A DNA stretch of 64,000 nucleotides from Nocardiopsis sp. TSRI0078 (GCF_001905145.1 NZ_LWLB01000023.1:1-64000), one strand, 5' to 3'; shown: positions 34,456-42,949, counted from the first letter of the stretch. Notes: generated by a model from the sequence alone, not told the origin. Numbers and translations: made by a program.

Positions 34456-35877
34456 ATGAACGCACAGAACACGCAGGACGTCCTGTCCCTGTTGGAGCGA
34501 GTCCAGCCTGCCGAGGGTGGGCGAGAGATCCGTGATCCTGCCACCGGTGAGCTTGTGGGCCGCGTCCCGGAAGCGACCGTGGAGGATCTTGATGCCGCGG
34601 TGGCCCGGGCTCGGGCCGCGCAGCCGGGGTTCGCAGCCCGGGGTGACCGGGACCGTGCCCAGCTGTTGGAGGCGGCCGCGGAGGCGATCGAGGCTCAGGC
34701 CGAGGAGCTGGCTGTGCTGCTGTCCCGGGAGCAGGGCAAGCCGCTCAACGGCCCCAATGCCCGGTTCGAAGTCGGTGCTTGCGCGGCCTGGCTCCGGGCC
34801 ACTGCCGGGTTCCCCATCGAGCCGGAGGTGGTGGTCGATGACGAGTCCGGGCGTGCGGAGCTGCATCACCGCCCGCTGGGTGTGGTCGGGGCGATCGGGC
34901 CGTGGAACTGGCCGATGATGATCTCGATCTGGCAGATCGCCCCCTCACTGCGGATGGGCAACACCGTCGTGATCAAACCCAGCGAATACACCCCGTTGAG
35001 CGTGCTGGCCCTGGTCGAGGTACTCAACACCGTCCTGCCCGATGACGTGCTCATCGCCGTGCCCGGTGGTGGTGAGGTCGGGGGCAGGCTCACCCGCCAC
35101 CCCGAAGTCGCGAAGATCATGTTCACCGGTTCCACCGCCACGGGCAAGACGATCATCAAGGCCGCCGCCGAGACGGTGAAACGGCTGACCATGGAGCTCG
35201 GCGGCAATGACGCCGGGATCGTACTCGACGACGCCGACCCGGCCGCGATCGCTGAAGACCTGTTCTGGGGCGCGTTCATCAACACAGGACAGACCTGCGC
35301 GGCGATGAAGCGCCTCTACGTGCCCGACTCCCTCTACGACCAGGTCTGCGAGGCGCTGGTCGAGGTCGCCCGCAACACTCCCATGGGTGTGGGGCTGGAG
35401 GAGCAGAACGTGCTCGGCCCGGTGCAGAACCGCGCCCAGTGGGAGATCGTCGACCGGCTTGTCCGCGCCGCCAAGGAGGCCGGGGCCCGGATCCTCACCG
35501 GCGGAGACCCCGATCCGAACGCGGCCGGGTATTTCTACCCGACCACCCTGGTGGCTGATATCGACAACGACAATCCGCTGGTCACCGAGGAGCAGTTCGG
35601 CCCTGCCCTGCCGATCATCCGCTACACCGAACTGGAGGACGCCATCGAGTGGGCCAACAGCCTGGAGGTCGGACTAGGTTCCTCGGTCTGGTCCTCCGAC
35701 ATCGAGCGGGGACGGCAGGTCGCCGCCCGGTTGGAGGCCGGCACCACCTGGATCAACAAACACGGTGCCGTCGACCCCCGTGTCCCTTTCGGCGGAGCGA
35801 AGGAATCCGGCTTCGGCCTCGAATTCGGCGTCCACGGGCTGCGTGAGGCCTCCCAGCCCCACATCATCAGCTGGTGA
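34456..35877 (+). CDS. NAD(P)-dependent aldehyde dehydrogenase
   Basis: A 473-aa enzyme with all ALDH catalytic residues: Asn in GPWNWP (N151), Lys in VIKPSE (K174), general-base Glu in MELGGND (E247) and nucleophile Cys in NTGQTCAAMKRL (C281). The nucleotide loop is FTGSTATGK. AAGGAG precedes ATG 34456. It follows the small membrane protein, probably in one transcript, and is divergent from the amine oxidase, so it should oxidise the aldehyde that enzyme releases, functionally like FeaB. If the amine is phenylethylamine, the product phenylacetate enters the paa pathway at the right end of the window. Confidence 0.92.
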   Translation: MNAQNTQDVLSLLERVQPAEGGREIRDPATGELVGRVPEATVEDLDAAVARARAAQPGFAARGDRDRAQLLEAAAEAIEAQAEELAVLLSREQGKPLNGPNARFEVGACAAWLRATAGFPIEPEVVVDDESGRAELHHRPLGVVGAIGPWNWPMMISIWQIAPSLRMGNTVVIKPSEYTPLSVLALVEVLNTVLPDDVLIAVPGGGEVGGRLTRHPEVAKIMFTGSTATGKTIIKAAAETVKRLTMELGGNDAGIVLDDADPAAIAEDLFWGAFINTGQTCAAMKRLYVPDSLYDQVCEALVEVARNTPMGVGLEEQNVLGPVQNRAQWEIVDRLVRAAKEAGARILTGGDPDPNAAGYFYPTTLVADIDNDNPLVTEEQFGPALPIIRYTELEDAIEWANSLEVGLGSSVWSSDIERGRQVAARLEAGTTWINKHGAVDPRVPFGGAKESGFGLEFGVHGLREASQPHIISW

Positions 35878-36176
35878 CACACCAGGTCGGCTGAACACGA
35901 GGACACGTGACCGGCATCGGACACGAACCCTTCTCACGGGGGACTTTGGGCTTCTTGTGCGGGTCGAGGCGAATTTCGGCCCGCACACTGTTCTTCACCG
36001 GGTCACAGCGCGTCCTCAGCCCTCACTCCTGATCGGACTCGACCTCCTGCGGGTCAGCCCTCCTGATCGCACGGCGTATCACCTGATGTGCAGAGGCCTC
36101 CTGTCGAGAGCGCCGCGTTGACCAGCAGTGCTTGAGGAGATCCACCCGCAGGTGCGTACGTGGCTGAGGACTCATC

Positions 36177-36580
36177 TCATTTGGTGAGGCGGTGGTAGCA
36201 CATCAGTGTGCAGGAGATGCCGGCGAAGGCCAGGAAGTGGTCGGCCGGTAGCGGCGGTACAGACGGCGGCGTACGGCCAGCCAGGCCATGGTGCGCTCGG
36301 TCTGCCACCGGTGCCGGTCCAACCATTGCGAGGACTCCACACCCTTGCGGGCCAGGAGGTGGACGATTCCACGCCTGCGCAGCCATCGGCGCAGGTGGTC
36401 GTAGTCATAACCCTTGTCGCCGTGCAGCGTGGCGGGCCTGCGCCTCCTGGATCCACGGCGGGACCGGAGAGGCGGCATCCCGCACATCAGGGGCTGCAGG
36501 GCTTGGCTGTCGTGGGTGTTGGCTCCCGAGATCGCCACGGACAGGGGCAGCCCGGACCGCTCGGTGATCCGAAAGCCCTC
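36177..36580 (-). pseudogene. Truncated, frameshifted IS5-family transposase
   Basis: The frame reads RITERSGLPLSVAISGANTHDSQALQPLM and GDKGYDYDHLRRWLRRRGIVHLLARKGVES, then RHRWQTERTMAWLAVRRRLYRRYR, the C-terminal half of an IS5-type DDE transposase including the final Glu region. Near 36243 one base is lost and the ending ADHFLAFAGISCTLMCYHRL continues in another frame. The N-terminal half is missing: the frame meets a stop at 36581, exactly where the next IS is inserted. Inactive relic. Confidence 0.8.
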
Positions 36581-36583
36581 TTA

Positions 36584-37619
36584 CGAGTTGGTGCGTGATA
36601 GCGGGTGAGGCATGGTGATCCCGTTCGCGGTGCTTGTCAGATGTTCGCGGTGCGGTCGGAGACCAATCCGGCGATGGCCCGGTAGGTGGCCGGGAGGTTC
36701 TCGCGCCGGTGGGTCCAGCGGATCAGTTGCTTCCAGCGTTTGTGGTCGGCCAGGGCGTGTTCAACAGTGATCCGATCAGAGGAATGCGCATGACGATGGC
36801 GTTTCCATCGTTCATGGACATCGGGCAGAGCACTCTTGTTCGGCTTACGGGGTGGAGTGATGGCCTTCCCCGGGTGGTCGCGGCGCAGACCGAGGTAGCC
36901 GTCGTCCAGCAGCGCCTCCACTTGCGGGAAATACCGGAAGCAGGAGTCGATTCCCTCGGTGCGGACCGCGGTAGCATCGTGCATCCTCCCGGGCCGCAGG
37001 GAGTCGGTCCACAACGTGCGCCCGCGGTGATCGGCGACGATGGTGGCCTTCATGGTGTTCTGTTTCTTCTTGCCCGACACGAACGCCCGTCGGCCACCTC
37101 GGCTCGCGCGGGGCCTGCGCACCTGGACCTCTGTGGCGTCCAACCTCAGTTCGACGCCTTCGGCCTGAGCGTAGGCGAACACGTCTTCCAAGGTGCGCAA
37201 ACGCACCTCTGGACGGTCGGGGACCGCGCACCCACGTTCGGTCAGCAAAGCGCGGATCTGGCCAACGGCACGTGTGACGGTGGAGCGATCCACATCGAAC
37301 AGCAGGCCCAGGACCGCGTGCGGCAGGTCGTGACGCAGGTGGATCAAGGTGGCCACCAGGCGGTCGACGAAGACCAGGCGGTGCCGGGCGCCCGCCCCGG
37401 CGGCCCGCTTCCTCGCCCCGCCCCGGACCCGGTGCCGGCGATCTTCGATGGCCGTTTCCCAAGGGCGGGCCAGCTCCTCGATGAGCACGGACAAGTGGTG
37501 CCGCGAGATGCCGGTGAGCCAGGGATGGGCCAGGACCGCACGGTTGACCTTGATCGTCACGACCAGAGCATGCCACGGTCCTCCAGCGAGACCTTCACCC
37601 GCTATCACGCACCAACCCG
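36584..37619 (-). mobile_element. Complete IS element of the IS5 family (IS1031-like)
   Basis: A 1036-bp element. Its ends are inverted repeats beginning CGAGTTGGTGCG (left) and CGGGTTGGTGCG (right) and sharing GGTGCGTGATAGCGGGTGA, about 25 bp with one mismatch. A TTA duplication flanks it (36581-36583 and 37620-37622), fitting the 3-bp TNA target of the IS1031 group. It holds one intact transposase gene. It lies at the broken edge of the older IS5-type relic. Confidence 0.85.
36637..37560 (-). CDS. IS5-family transposase (HTH + DDE_Tnp_4)
   Basis: About 307 aa from the GTG at 37560. An N-terminal helix-turn-helix (LVATLIHLRHDLPHAVLGLLFDVDRSTVTRAVGQI) precedes a DDE_Tnp_4 core: ELRLDATEVQVRRPR (first Asp), SGKKKQNTMKATIVAD, DSLRPGRMHDATAVR, LLDDGYLGL (second Asp) and SSDRITVEHALADHKRWK (Glu). 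The frame is intact, so the element may still move. The open frame runs on to 37725, beyond the inverted repeat, so the true start must be inside the element; GTG 37560 is my best choice, with other GTGs possible. Confidence 0.85.
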   Translation of the reverse strand: MTIKVNRAVLAHPWLTGISRHHLSVLIEELARPWETAIEDRRHRVRGGARKRAAGAGARHRLVFVDRLVATLIHLRHDLPHAVLGLLFDVDRSTVTRAVGQIRALLTERGCAVPDRPEVRLRTLEDVFAYAQAEGVELRLDATEVQVRRPRASRGGRRAFVSGKKKQNTMKATIVADHRGRTLWTDSLRPGRMHDATAVRTEGIDSCFRYFPQVEALLDDGYLGLRRDHPGKAITPPRKPNKSALPDVHERWKRHRHAHSSDRITVEHALADHKRWKQLIRWTHRRENLPATYRAIAGLVSDRTANI

Positions 37620-37622
37620 TTA

Positions 37623-37906
37623 CTCCTGCCCAGTTCAAGGAGCCCCTTGACCTACCAGTGGACGGCGTCTCCCCGGGCTGGCCTGAGGACCCGTGCCTTG
37701 AAGGGCTACTGCCAGACTCCAACACCCAGGTGGATGGACGAGATGCGTACTACCACGACATCACGTGCATGGAGTACAGCGATGACCATTTTGCCCCAAA
37801 TGAACTGTGGACGATAGCCACCGCAGACGGGGGCCACCACGACTACCGGATCTCATCCAGCATCGCGAACATGGAAGAGATCATCAATCAAATCCGCATC
37901 GAATGA
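37623..37906 (+). pseudogene. 3' end of an unknown gene cut by the IS
   Basis: About 94 codons open from the IS edge and ending EIINQIRIE. The sequence (LEGLLPDSNTQVDGRDAYYHDITCMEYSDDHF, then NELWTIATADGGHHDYRI) is protein-like, acidic and clearly lower in GC than its neighbours. No start codon with a ribosome site is visible and the matching 5' part is not on the other side of the IS. I recognise no family; small immunity-type proteins have a similar look. Probably a horizontally acquired fragment. Confidence 0.5.
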
Positions 37907-38082
37907 TCCGAGCTGGAATCCAATACCCCATGATCGAAAGTGGCGGTTGCCTGATCACGGGAGTGACGGGAGGCGATCCCGGCACGCACCAGGGCCTCTC
38001 CCGACCAGCACGGGACAAAGAACTTCCTGGAGAAACCACACAGGAAAGTCGATGTGCTTCACTGACGAAACCCCAAGGTGCG

Positions 38083-38544
38083 CTACTGAGAAGCGGGCCC
38101 CGGAGAGCCATGGCCAAAGGTCATGGACATGGCGATCTCGGCACCTGCGAGGCGGGCTTCCTCGCGCACGTTCGGGTCGGGATGGTGAAGGAAGGGCTCG
38201 ATCAGCGACCGTGCTCGCGGGTCCTGTGTGGCGCCGAAGATGTAAAGAGCGTATTCGAGGAGTTCGGGTTCCAGCGTCCTCACGACTGAGGCCAGCGGTT
38301 CAACAAGGCCCAAGGGCAGGCTGTAGTGATCGAACGCTTCGCAGACCGCGTTCAGGGCGGACTCACGGACTTTGACCACGGATTCGGTGACGGCCAGGCT
38401 GGCCAGCCGGCCAACGACCAGGCAGGCGGTGGCCGTGTCAAGCACGGCGCAGCGTAGGAAATCTCCGAGCACCTCGGCGGCGAGGTCTCGCCGGTCCGGA
38501 TCGCAGCCGGTCAGTGCTTCAAGTGCCACGAGAACGTCCTTCAC
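38083..38544 (-). CDS. Small HEAT-repeat-like protein
   Basis: A 153-aa helical protein. Repeating helix pairs are visible (VLVALEALTGC, LAAEVLGDFLRCAVLD, VVKVRESALNAVCEAFDHY, PELLEYALYIFGATQDPRARSLIEPFLHHPDPNVREEARLAGAEI), the last being a clear HEAT repeat. Proteins like this often sit beside toxin or immunity genes in actinomycete islands. The GTG at 38544 is in a 4-bp-scale overlap with the stop of a 29-aa frame that has an excellent ribosome site, so translation may be coupled. Function unknown. Confidence 0.6.
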   Translation of the reverse strand: MKDVLVALEALTGCDPDRRDLAAEVLGDFLRCAVLDTATACLVVGRLASLAVTESVVKVRESALNAVCEAFDHYSLPLGLVEPLASVVRTLEPELLEYALYIFGATQDPRARSLIEPFLHHPDPNVREEARLAGAEIAMSMTFGHGSPGPASQ

Positions 38545-38630
38545 ACGGTACCCACCTTGGCTCTCTCGAGCAGGGCTCCACGTTCCACCTCGCCCTGCCG
38601 GTAGGCGGAGCACAACGGCGTACACGACAT
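38541..38630 (-). CDS. 29-aa leader frame ahead of the HEAT-like gene
   Basis: GAGGAGG lies 8 bases before ATG 38630. The frame encodes MSCTPLCSAYRQGEVERG and onward and ends with GTG TGA overlapping the GTG start of the HEAT-like gene. It could be a leader peptide for coupling or the displaced N-terminus of that gene after a frameshift. Confidence 0.35.
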   Translation of the reverse strand: MSCTPLCSAYRQGEVERGALLERAKVGTV

Positions 38631-38875
38631 AGGTACAACCTCCTCGGGGTGTTGGTGGCCGCTCTCCACCGTGTGACGGAAGATGGCTCCCCGCCCACGG
38701 AAGACCTCGCGAGGTGCCATCGGACGCCACCAAGGGCCGATGTGTGCTCCGATTATGCTCCGCAGTTCCGCACTGGCACGGCACCGAGCGGCACCTCTTG
38801 CCACGAGATGACAGCGGTAATCGGATGGGTAGGAACGAAACGGCACACCGTGGCACATAGAGACACGGAATCGCC

Positions 38876-38922
38876 GGACTTCTCATGCGATGGCCGCAGG
38901 TTCGAATCCTGCCAGGTGTGCC
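38876..38922 (+). tRNA. 3' half of a tRNA-Arg(UCU)-like gene, probable attachment-site relic
   Basis: The segment has the anticodon-loop sequence GACTTCTCAT, a perfect T-arm (GCAGG, loop TTCGAAT, CCTGC at 38896-38912), the 3' acceptor strand CAGGTGT, a G discriminator and CC. The layout matches the 3' half of actinobacterial tRNA-Arg with anticodon TCT. The 5' half (D-arm and 5' acceptor strand) is not found in register, so it is not a working tRNA. Three-prime tRNA fragments of this size are the usual att footprint of integrative elements. Confidence 0.65.
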
Positions 38923-38948
38923 GCAAAACTCCAGTTCGAACGGAGCGC

Positions 38949-39089
38949 GCGAGTCGAGCAGACCAGGAGCCAAGCCAGCCAAGGAGGCTTGGTTCTCGCT
39001 CGGGCCGAATGCAGGATCACCATGGACGCGGCGTACACCAGGCCGTCGATAGTCAGGGGAATCATCATCGGCGCGACCCACGGGGCGTG
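38949..39089 (-). pseudogene. DUF2637 (SpdB-like) protein fragment
   Basis: The frame reads IPLTIDGLVYAASMVILHSARARTKPPWLAWLLV, matching the second membrane region of DUF2637 proteins, which are carried by actinomycete integrative elements and plasmids. Only about 47 codons survive, and the fragment ends against the tRNA relic. A 7-bp stem hairpin (CCAAGCC/GGCTTGG, 38970-38992) lies inside. Confidence 0.6.
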
Positions 39090-39395
39090 GGGACATGCAG
39101 GCTCATGTGGGCTGCTGCTGTGTGATGTCCCGCCCGGCCTGGCCGGGATGGGATCTGCGGATTCTGCGCGCGGCTGCCGCCAAAGCAAGGTTCCAGGACG
39201 GCGTCCAGGCCTCCACCCCAGGCCGGGCCGGTCAGCTCAACGCCTGCACGGGCAGGACACCACCGTGGTGATGTCCGCACAGCGGGGCGGCCATGTTCGT
39301 CACTATCCGTGACCAAGCAGGAGACCGTCTTCCGGCCGCCCCGTCCGGATGACCGGGGGACCTTCACGGAACAGAAGGCGCTCGGTCCGGTGAGG

Positions 39396-39455
39396 GTGGG
39401 AGGCACCCGTCTCCCATCGGGGACGGGAGATTCTTGGGAGACGGGAACCTCCCAC
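39396..39455. repeat. Long imperfect hairpin
   Basis: GTGGGAGG, 3 unpaired bases, CCGTCTCCCA, an 18-nt loop, TGGGAGACGG, 3 unpaired bases, CCTCCCAC: 18 paired bases with one symmetric 3x3 internal loop. No gene lies next to it. It may be a MITE-like relic, a structured RNA, or an old terminator. Confidence 0.55.
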
Positions 39456-39533
39456 AACGGGCTCGAACCGCGCTGAAGCGCTCCTGATAGGTTCCCCGAC
39501 CGCGAGCACAGAGCCCTGGTGCCCGACCCGGTG

Positions 39534-39600
39534 GAGCACCCCTGCCCCGGTGCGGTGACCGTCGCCCTGCTCCACCGGGCAACGGCGAGGGCCGCCACCG
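39534..39600 (+). pseudogene. Relic of a dhaL 3' end
   Basis: The frame EHPCPGAVTVALLHRATARAAT mirrors the C-terminus of DhaL in this window (SPDPGAVTIALFYRTAVEAATA), with high base-level similarity. No other dhaL sequence is nearby. Confidence 0.45.
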
Positions 39601-39939
39601 ACTGTGGCCCCGGCCGCCGTGGCGGGCCCACACGCCACGGCGTCGGCGGTGTTGACGCTCACACGGATACGCGCTCCGGCCTGCGGTAGTGTGGGACGTC
39701 GCCGCGTCGACCACCGTGGGATCGGAATTTCTCCCCGTCCCCGCCCGTTCTCGTTCGTTGGCGATTCCGGCGAGGCAGCTTCTGATGCCCCGCCTCCTCC
39801 ATGCCGCGCCTGCTGCGCTGGCCGTGAGACCGGGCGGTCGTTCCCGGCGGCCGTCACGCGCGCACAGCGCATGGACCTTCAGATACCGGCCGCGGCACGC
39901 CCCGACCGGTGCCTCCATACGAGGAGCACCCTCTACTTC

Positions 39940-41556
39940 ATGTTCTCCACTCTGCGCTCACGCGCGTCCGCGCGAGGCAGACACGCCGATCCCTGGGTCA
40001 TGGGCGTGAGCAGCCTGCTCATGGTCGCCTTCGTCGCCTCCGCGCTCGCCGCCCCCAAGGTGGTCGGTGCCGCCGTGGACACGGCCTTCACCTGGTCCGC
40101 GCGCTGGTTCGGCGCCTACTGGCAGCTGTTGATGCTGGCCACCTTCGTCATCGTCACCATCCTGGCCTTCTCCCGCTACGGCAGGGTCCGCATGGGCGGC
40201 CCCGAGGCCCCCGCGTTCAGCCGGTTCTCCTGGATCGCGATGATCACCACCACCCTGCTGGCCGCCGGCGGGGTGTTCTGGGCGGCGGCCGAGCCCATCG
40301 CCCACTACGCCTCCCCGCCGCCCCAGTACGCCGACCAGGTCGACGGCGGAGCCCAGGGCGCGGCGATCGCGATGGCGCAGAGCTTCGTGCACTGGGGCTT
40401 CATCGGCTGGGCGGTCGGCGGTTCGCTGGCCACCCTGGTCATGATGCGCGGGGTGGAGAAGGGCATGCCGCTGCGCCCGCGCACCCTGCTGTGGCCGGTC
40501 ATGGGCGAGCGCGTGCGCACGCACTGGATCGGCGCGGTCGTGGACGTCAGCTGCGTGCTCGCCGTGGTCGCCGGGACCGTGGGCCCCATCGGCTTCCTCG
40601 GACTCCAGATCTCCTATATCTCCAGTGAGCTGTTCGGGCTGCCGGACACCTACGCCACCCAGGTCCTGATCATCGTGGGCCTGACCGTCGTGGCCGCGGT
40701 GTCGGTGCTGAGCGGCGTCCGCCGGGGCATCCAGATCCTGAGCCGGGCCAACGTCTGGGTGGCGCTGGTCCTCATCCTGGCCATCGTCGGCATGGCGTCG
40801 CTGCCCTTCGTGGCCGACCTGTACCTGCGGTCCACCGTGGTGCAGGTCCAGGAGTTCCTGCCCATGGCCCTGTACCGGGGCGACGAGCAGTGGCTCGGCT
40901 ACTGGACCCTGTTCTTCTTCGGCTGGTTCCTCGGCTTCGGCCCCATGATGGCGATCTTCTTCGCCCGTATCTCCAAGGGCCGCACCGTACGCGACATCTA
41001 CGTCGGGGCGACGGTGATGCCCACGGTGGTGACCACGGTCTGGTTCACCGCCCTGGGCGGCACCGGCATCTGGCTCGAACAGCGCGACCCCGGGACGATC
41101 ACGGGTCCCTACGCCGAGGACGGCCTTCCCGCCGCGGCGCTGTCCATCCTGGAGGCGCTGCCGATGACCGCGGTGCTCGGCGTGCTCATGGTGTTCGTCG
41201 CGCTGATCTTCCTCGCGTCCACGCTGGACTCGATGTCCTACGCCATCTCGGTCTCCAGCATGCGCGAGGGCGAGCCCTCCGGCCTGGTCCGCGCGTTCTG
41301 GTGCGGGGGGATGGGCCTGGCCGCCGTCGCGCTGCTCCTGGTGGGTGACGGCGGGATCCAGGCACTGCAGTCCTTCATCGTGGTGACCGCGGTCCCCGTG
41401 GGGCTGATCATGCTGCCGACGCTGTGGACCACGCCCGGGTTGCTGCGCACCATGGCCGTCGAACAGGGCATCGTCGCCGCGCCCCGCTCCTCCGACGGGC
41501 CCGCCGGGGACGAGGACGGGGCTCCGGTGCGGCGGGTCGGGGAGCCGGTCGGCTAG
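39940..41556 (+). CDS. BCCT-family transporter
   Basis: A 538-aa membrane protein with about 12 transmembrane helices in the order of betaine/choline/carnitine transporters. Visible marks are WIAMITTTLLAAGGVFWAAAEPIAHYASPP (substrate-binding helix region), FVHWGFIGWAVGG, and FFFGWFLGFGPMMAIFFARISKGRTVRDI, the BCCT signature helix followed by the basic loop. It would import compatible solutes or quaternary amines with sodium or protons. The ATG at 39940 has GAGGAG 14 bases upstream, a little far; longer frames upstream are not protein-like. A strong terminator follows the gene. Confidence 0.87.
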   Translation: MFSTLRSRASARGRHADPWVMGVSSLLMVAFVASALAAPKVVGAAVDTAFTWSARWFGAYWQLLMLATFVIVTILAFSRYGRVRMGGPEAPAFSRFSWIAMITTTLLAAGGVFWAAAEPIAHYASPPPQYADQVDGGAQGAAIAMAQSFVHWGFIGWAVGGSLATLVMMRGVEKGMPLRPRTLLWPVMGERVRTHWIGAVVDVSCVLAVVAGTVGPIGFLGLQISYISSELFGLPDTYATQVLIIVGLTVVAAVSVLSGVRRGIQILSRANVWVALVLILAIVGMASLPFVADLYLRSTVVQVQEFLPMALYRGDEQWLGYWTLFFFGWFLGFGPMMAIFFARISKGRTVRDIYVGATVMPTVVTTVWFTALGGTGIWLEQRDPGTITGPYAEDGLPAAALSILEALPMTAVLGVLMVFVALIFLASTLDSMSYAISVSSMREGEPSGLVRAFWCGGMGLAAVALLLVGDGGIQALQSFIVVTAVPVGLIMLPTLWTTPGLLRTMAVEQGIVAAPRSSDGPAGDEDGAPVRRVGEPVG

Positions 41557-41592
41557 CCGCCGCCCCACGGAGCCCACGCTCCGGCCTGTGAT

Positions 41593-41631
41593 GCGGGAGG
41601 GGACCCGAGCCGCGCTCGGGTCCCCTCCCGC
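41593..41631 (+). terminator. Terminator after BCCT gene
   Basis: A perfect 17-bp stem starting GCGGGAGGGGACCCGAG with a 5-nt loop, 37 bp after the BCCT stop codon. The run of T is short, as is common in high-GC actinomycetes. Confidence 0.85.
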
Positions 41632-41762
41632 TTCCTGGGGCGGGTCAGGCGCCAGGGGCGGGCCGGTGCGTGCGGTACTTCAGCACCTTCGGGAACACGT
41701 CGGGCGCCCTCGCCCGGGGAGGCCGGAACACCTGGGGAAACTGCGGCTGAGGCGGCGCGACG

Positions 41763-41807
41763 GGGGCCGGGGCCGTGGGCGCCCCCGCGTTCCACGGCCC
41801 CGGCCCC
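41763..41807 (-). terminator. Terminator after LLM oxidoreductase gene
   Basis: A perfect 16-bp stem (GGGGCCGGGGCCGTGG with its complement) 13 bp beyond the minus-strand stop at 41821. With the hairpin at 41593 it insulates two convergent genes. Confidence 0.8.
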
Positions 41808-41820
41808 GGGGAGGAGCGGC

Positions 41821-42918
41821 CTACTGCCGCGCGCCCTGACCGGGCTCCTGCCTGCCGGCCAGCAGCGAGGCGTGGGTGGGCGCGTCGGGCACGTGCGCGG
41901 GCCGCTTGGCGGCGAACTCCTTGCGCAGCACCGGCACGACCTCCTCGCCGAGCAGGTCCAGCTGCTCCAGGACGGTCTTGAGCGGCAGGCCCGCGTGGTC
42001 CATGAGGAAGAGCTGGCGCTGGTAGTCGCCGAACATCTCGCGGAAGGTCAGCGTGCGGTCGATGACCTCCTGCGGGCTGCCGACGGTCAGCGGCGTCTCG
42101 CGGGTGAACTCCTCCAGCGAGGGGCCGCCGCCGTAGACCGGCGCGTTGTCGAAGTAGGGCCGGAACTCCTTGACCGCGTCCTGGGAGTTCTTGCGCATGA
42201 ACACCTGTCCGCCCAGGCCGACGATGGCCTGGTCGGCCTTGCCGTGGCCGTAGTGCTCGAAGCGGCGGCGGTACAGGGAGATGAGCTTCTTGGTGTGGGT
42301 GGCGGGCCAGAAGATGTTGTTGTGGAAGAAGCCGTCACCGTAGTAGGCGGCCTGCTCGGCGATCTCCGGGCTGCGGATGGAGCCGTGCCAGACGAAGGGC
42401 GGCACGCCGTCCAGGGGGCGCGGGGTGGAGGTGAAGCCCTGCAGCGGGGTGCGGAACTTGCCCTCCCAGTTCACCACGTCCTCGCGCCAGAGCCGGTGCA
42501 CCAGGTTGTAGTTCTCCAGGGCCAGCGGGATGCCCTGGCGGATGTCCTGCCCGAACCAGGGGTAGACGGGGCCGGTGTTGCCGCGGCCCATCATCAGGTC
42601 CACCCGGCCGTCGGCCAGGTGCTGGAGCATCGCGAAGTCCTCGGCGATCTTGACCGGGTCGTTGGTGGTGATCAGGGTCGTGGCCGTGGACAGGATGAGC
42701 CTCTCGGTCCGCGCCGCGATGTAGCCGAGCATGGTGGTCGGCGAGGACGCCACGAACGGCGGATTGTGGTGCTCGCCGCTGGCGAAGACGTCCAGCCCGA
42801 CCTCCTCCGCCTTGAGCGCGATGGCGACCATCGCCTTGATCCGCTCGGCCTCGGTCGGCGTACGTCCGGTGGTGGGGTCGGTGGTCACGTCACTCACCGA
42901 GAAGATTCCGAACTGCAT
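41821..42918 (-). CDS. LLM-class flavin-dependent oxidoreductase, CE1758 family
   Basis: A 365-aa luciferase-like monooxygenase: MQFGIFSVSDVTTDPTTGRTPTEAERIKAMVAIALKAEEVGLDVFASGEHHNPPFVASSPTTMLGYIAART. The early GEHH and later LADGRVDLMMGRGNTGPVYPWFG are typical of the CE1758 subgroup. It uses FMNH2 and O2; the natural substrate is unknown. These enzymes are normally encoded beside a CE1759-type FMN reductase, and the only such reductase here is at 636-1256, some 40 kb away. ATG 42918 follows AGGGGAG. A MarR-like palindrome lies about 32 bp upstream. Confidence 0.9.
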   Translation of the reverse strand: MQFGIFSVSDVTTDPTTGRTPTEAERIKAMVAIALKAEEVGLDVFASGEHHNPPFVASSPTTMLGYIAARTERLILSTATTLITTNDPVKIAEDFAMLQHLADGRVDLMMGRGNTGPVYPWFGQDIRQGIPLALENYNLVHRLWREDVVNWEGKFRTPLQGFTSTPRPLDGVPPFVWHGSIRSPEIAEQAAYYGDGFFHNNIFWPATHTKKLISLYRRRFEHYGHGKADQAIVGLGGQVFMRKNSQDAVKEFRPYFDNAPVYGGGPSLEEFTRETPLTVGSPQEVIDRTLTFREMFGDYQRQLFLMDHAGLPLKTVLEQLDLLGEEVVPVLRKEFAAKRPAHVPDAPTHASLLAGRQEPGQGARQ

Positions 42919-42949
42919 GGCCCGCTCCCCTAGCTAGCTTCCAAAGAAG

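Larger units (their letters stand above)
39090..39939. other. Non-coding stretch with relics
   Basis: No intact gene. It holds the 60-nt hairpin at 39396-39455 and the DhaL-like relic at 39534-39600. Other frames are not protein-like. Confidence 0.5.

Noticed and set aside
38842..38922. Complete tRNA using GGCACAC and GTGTGCC as acceptor stem
   Set aside because: The 7-bp match is real, but in a tRNA the 3' acceptor strand must follow the T-stem directly (CAGGTGT). In that register no 5' partner or D-arm exists, and the anticodon stem would enclose a 12-nt loop.
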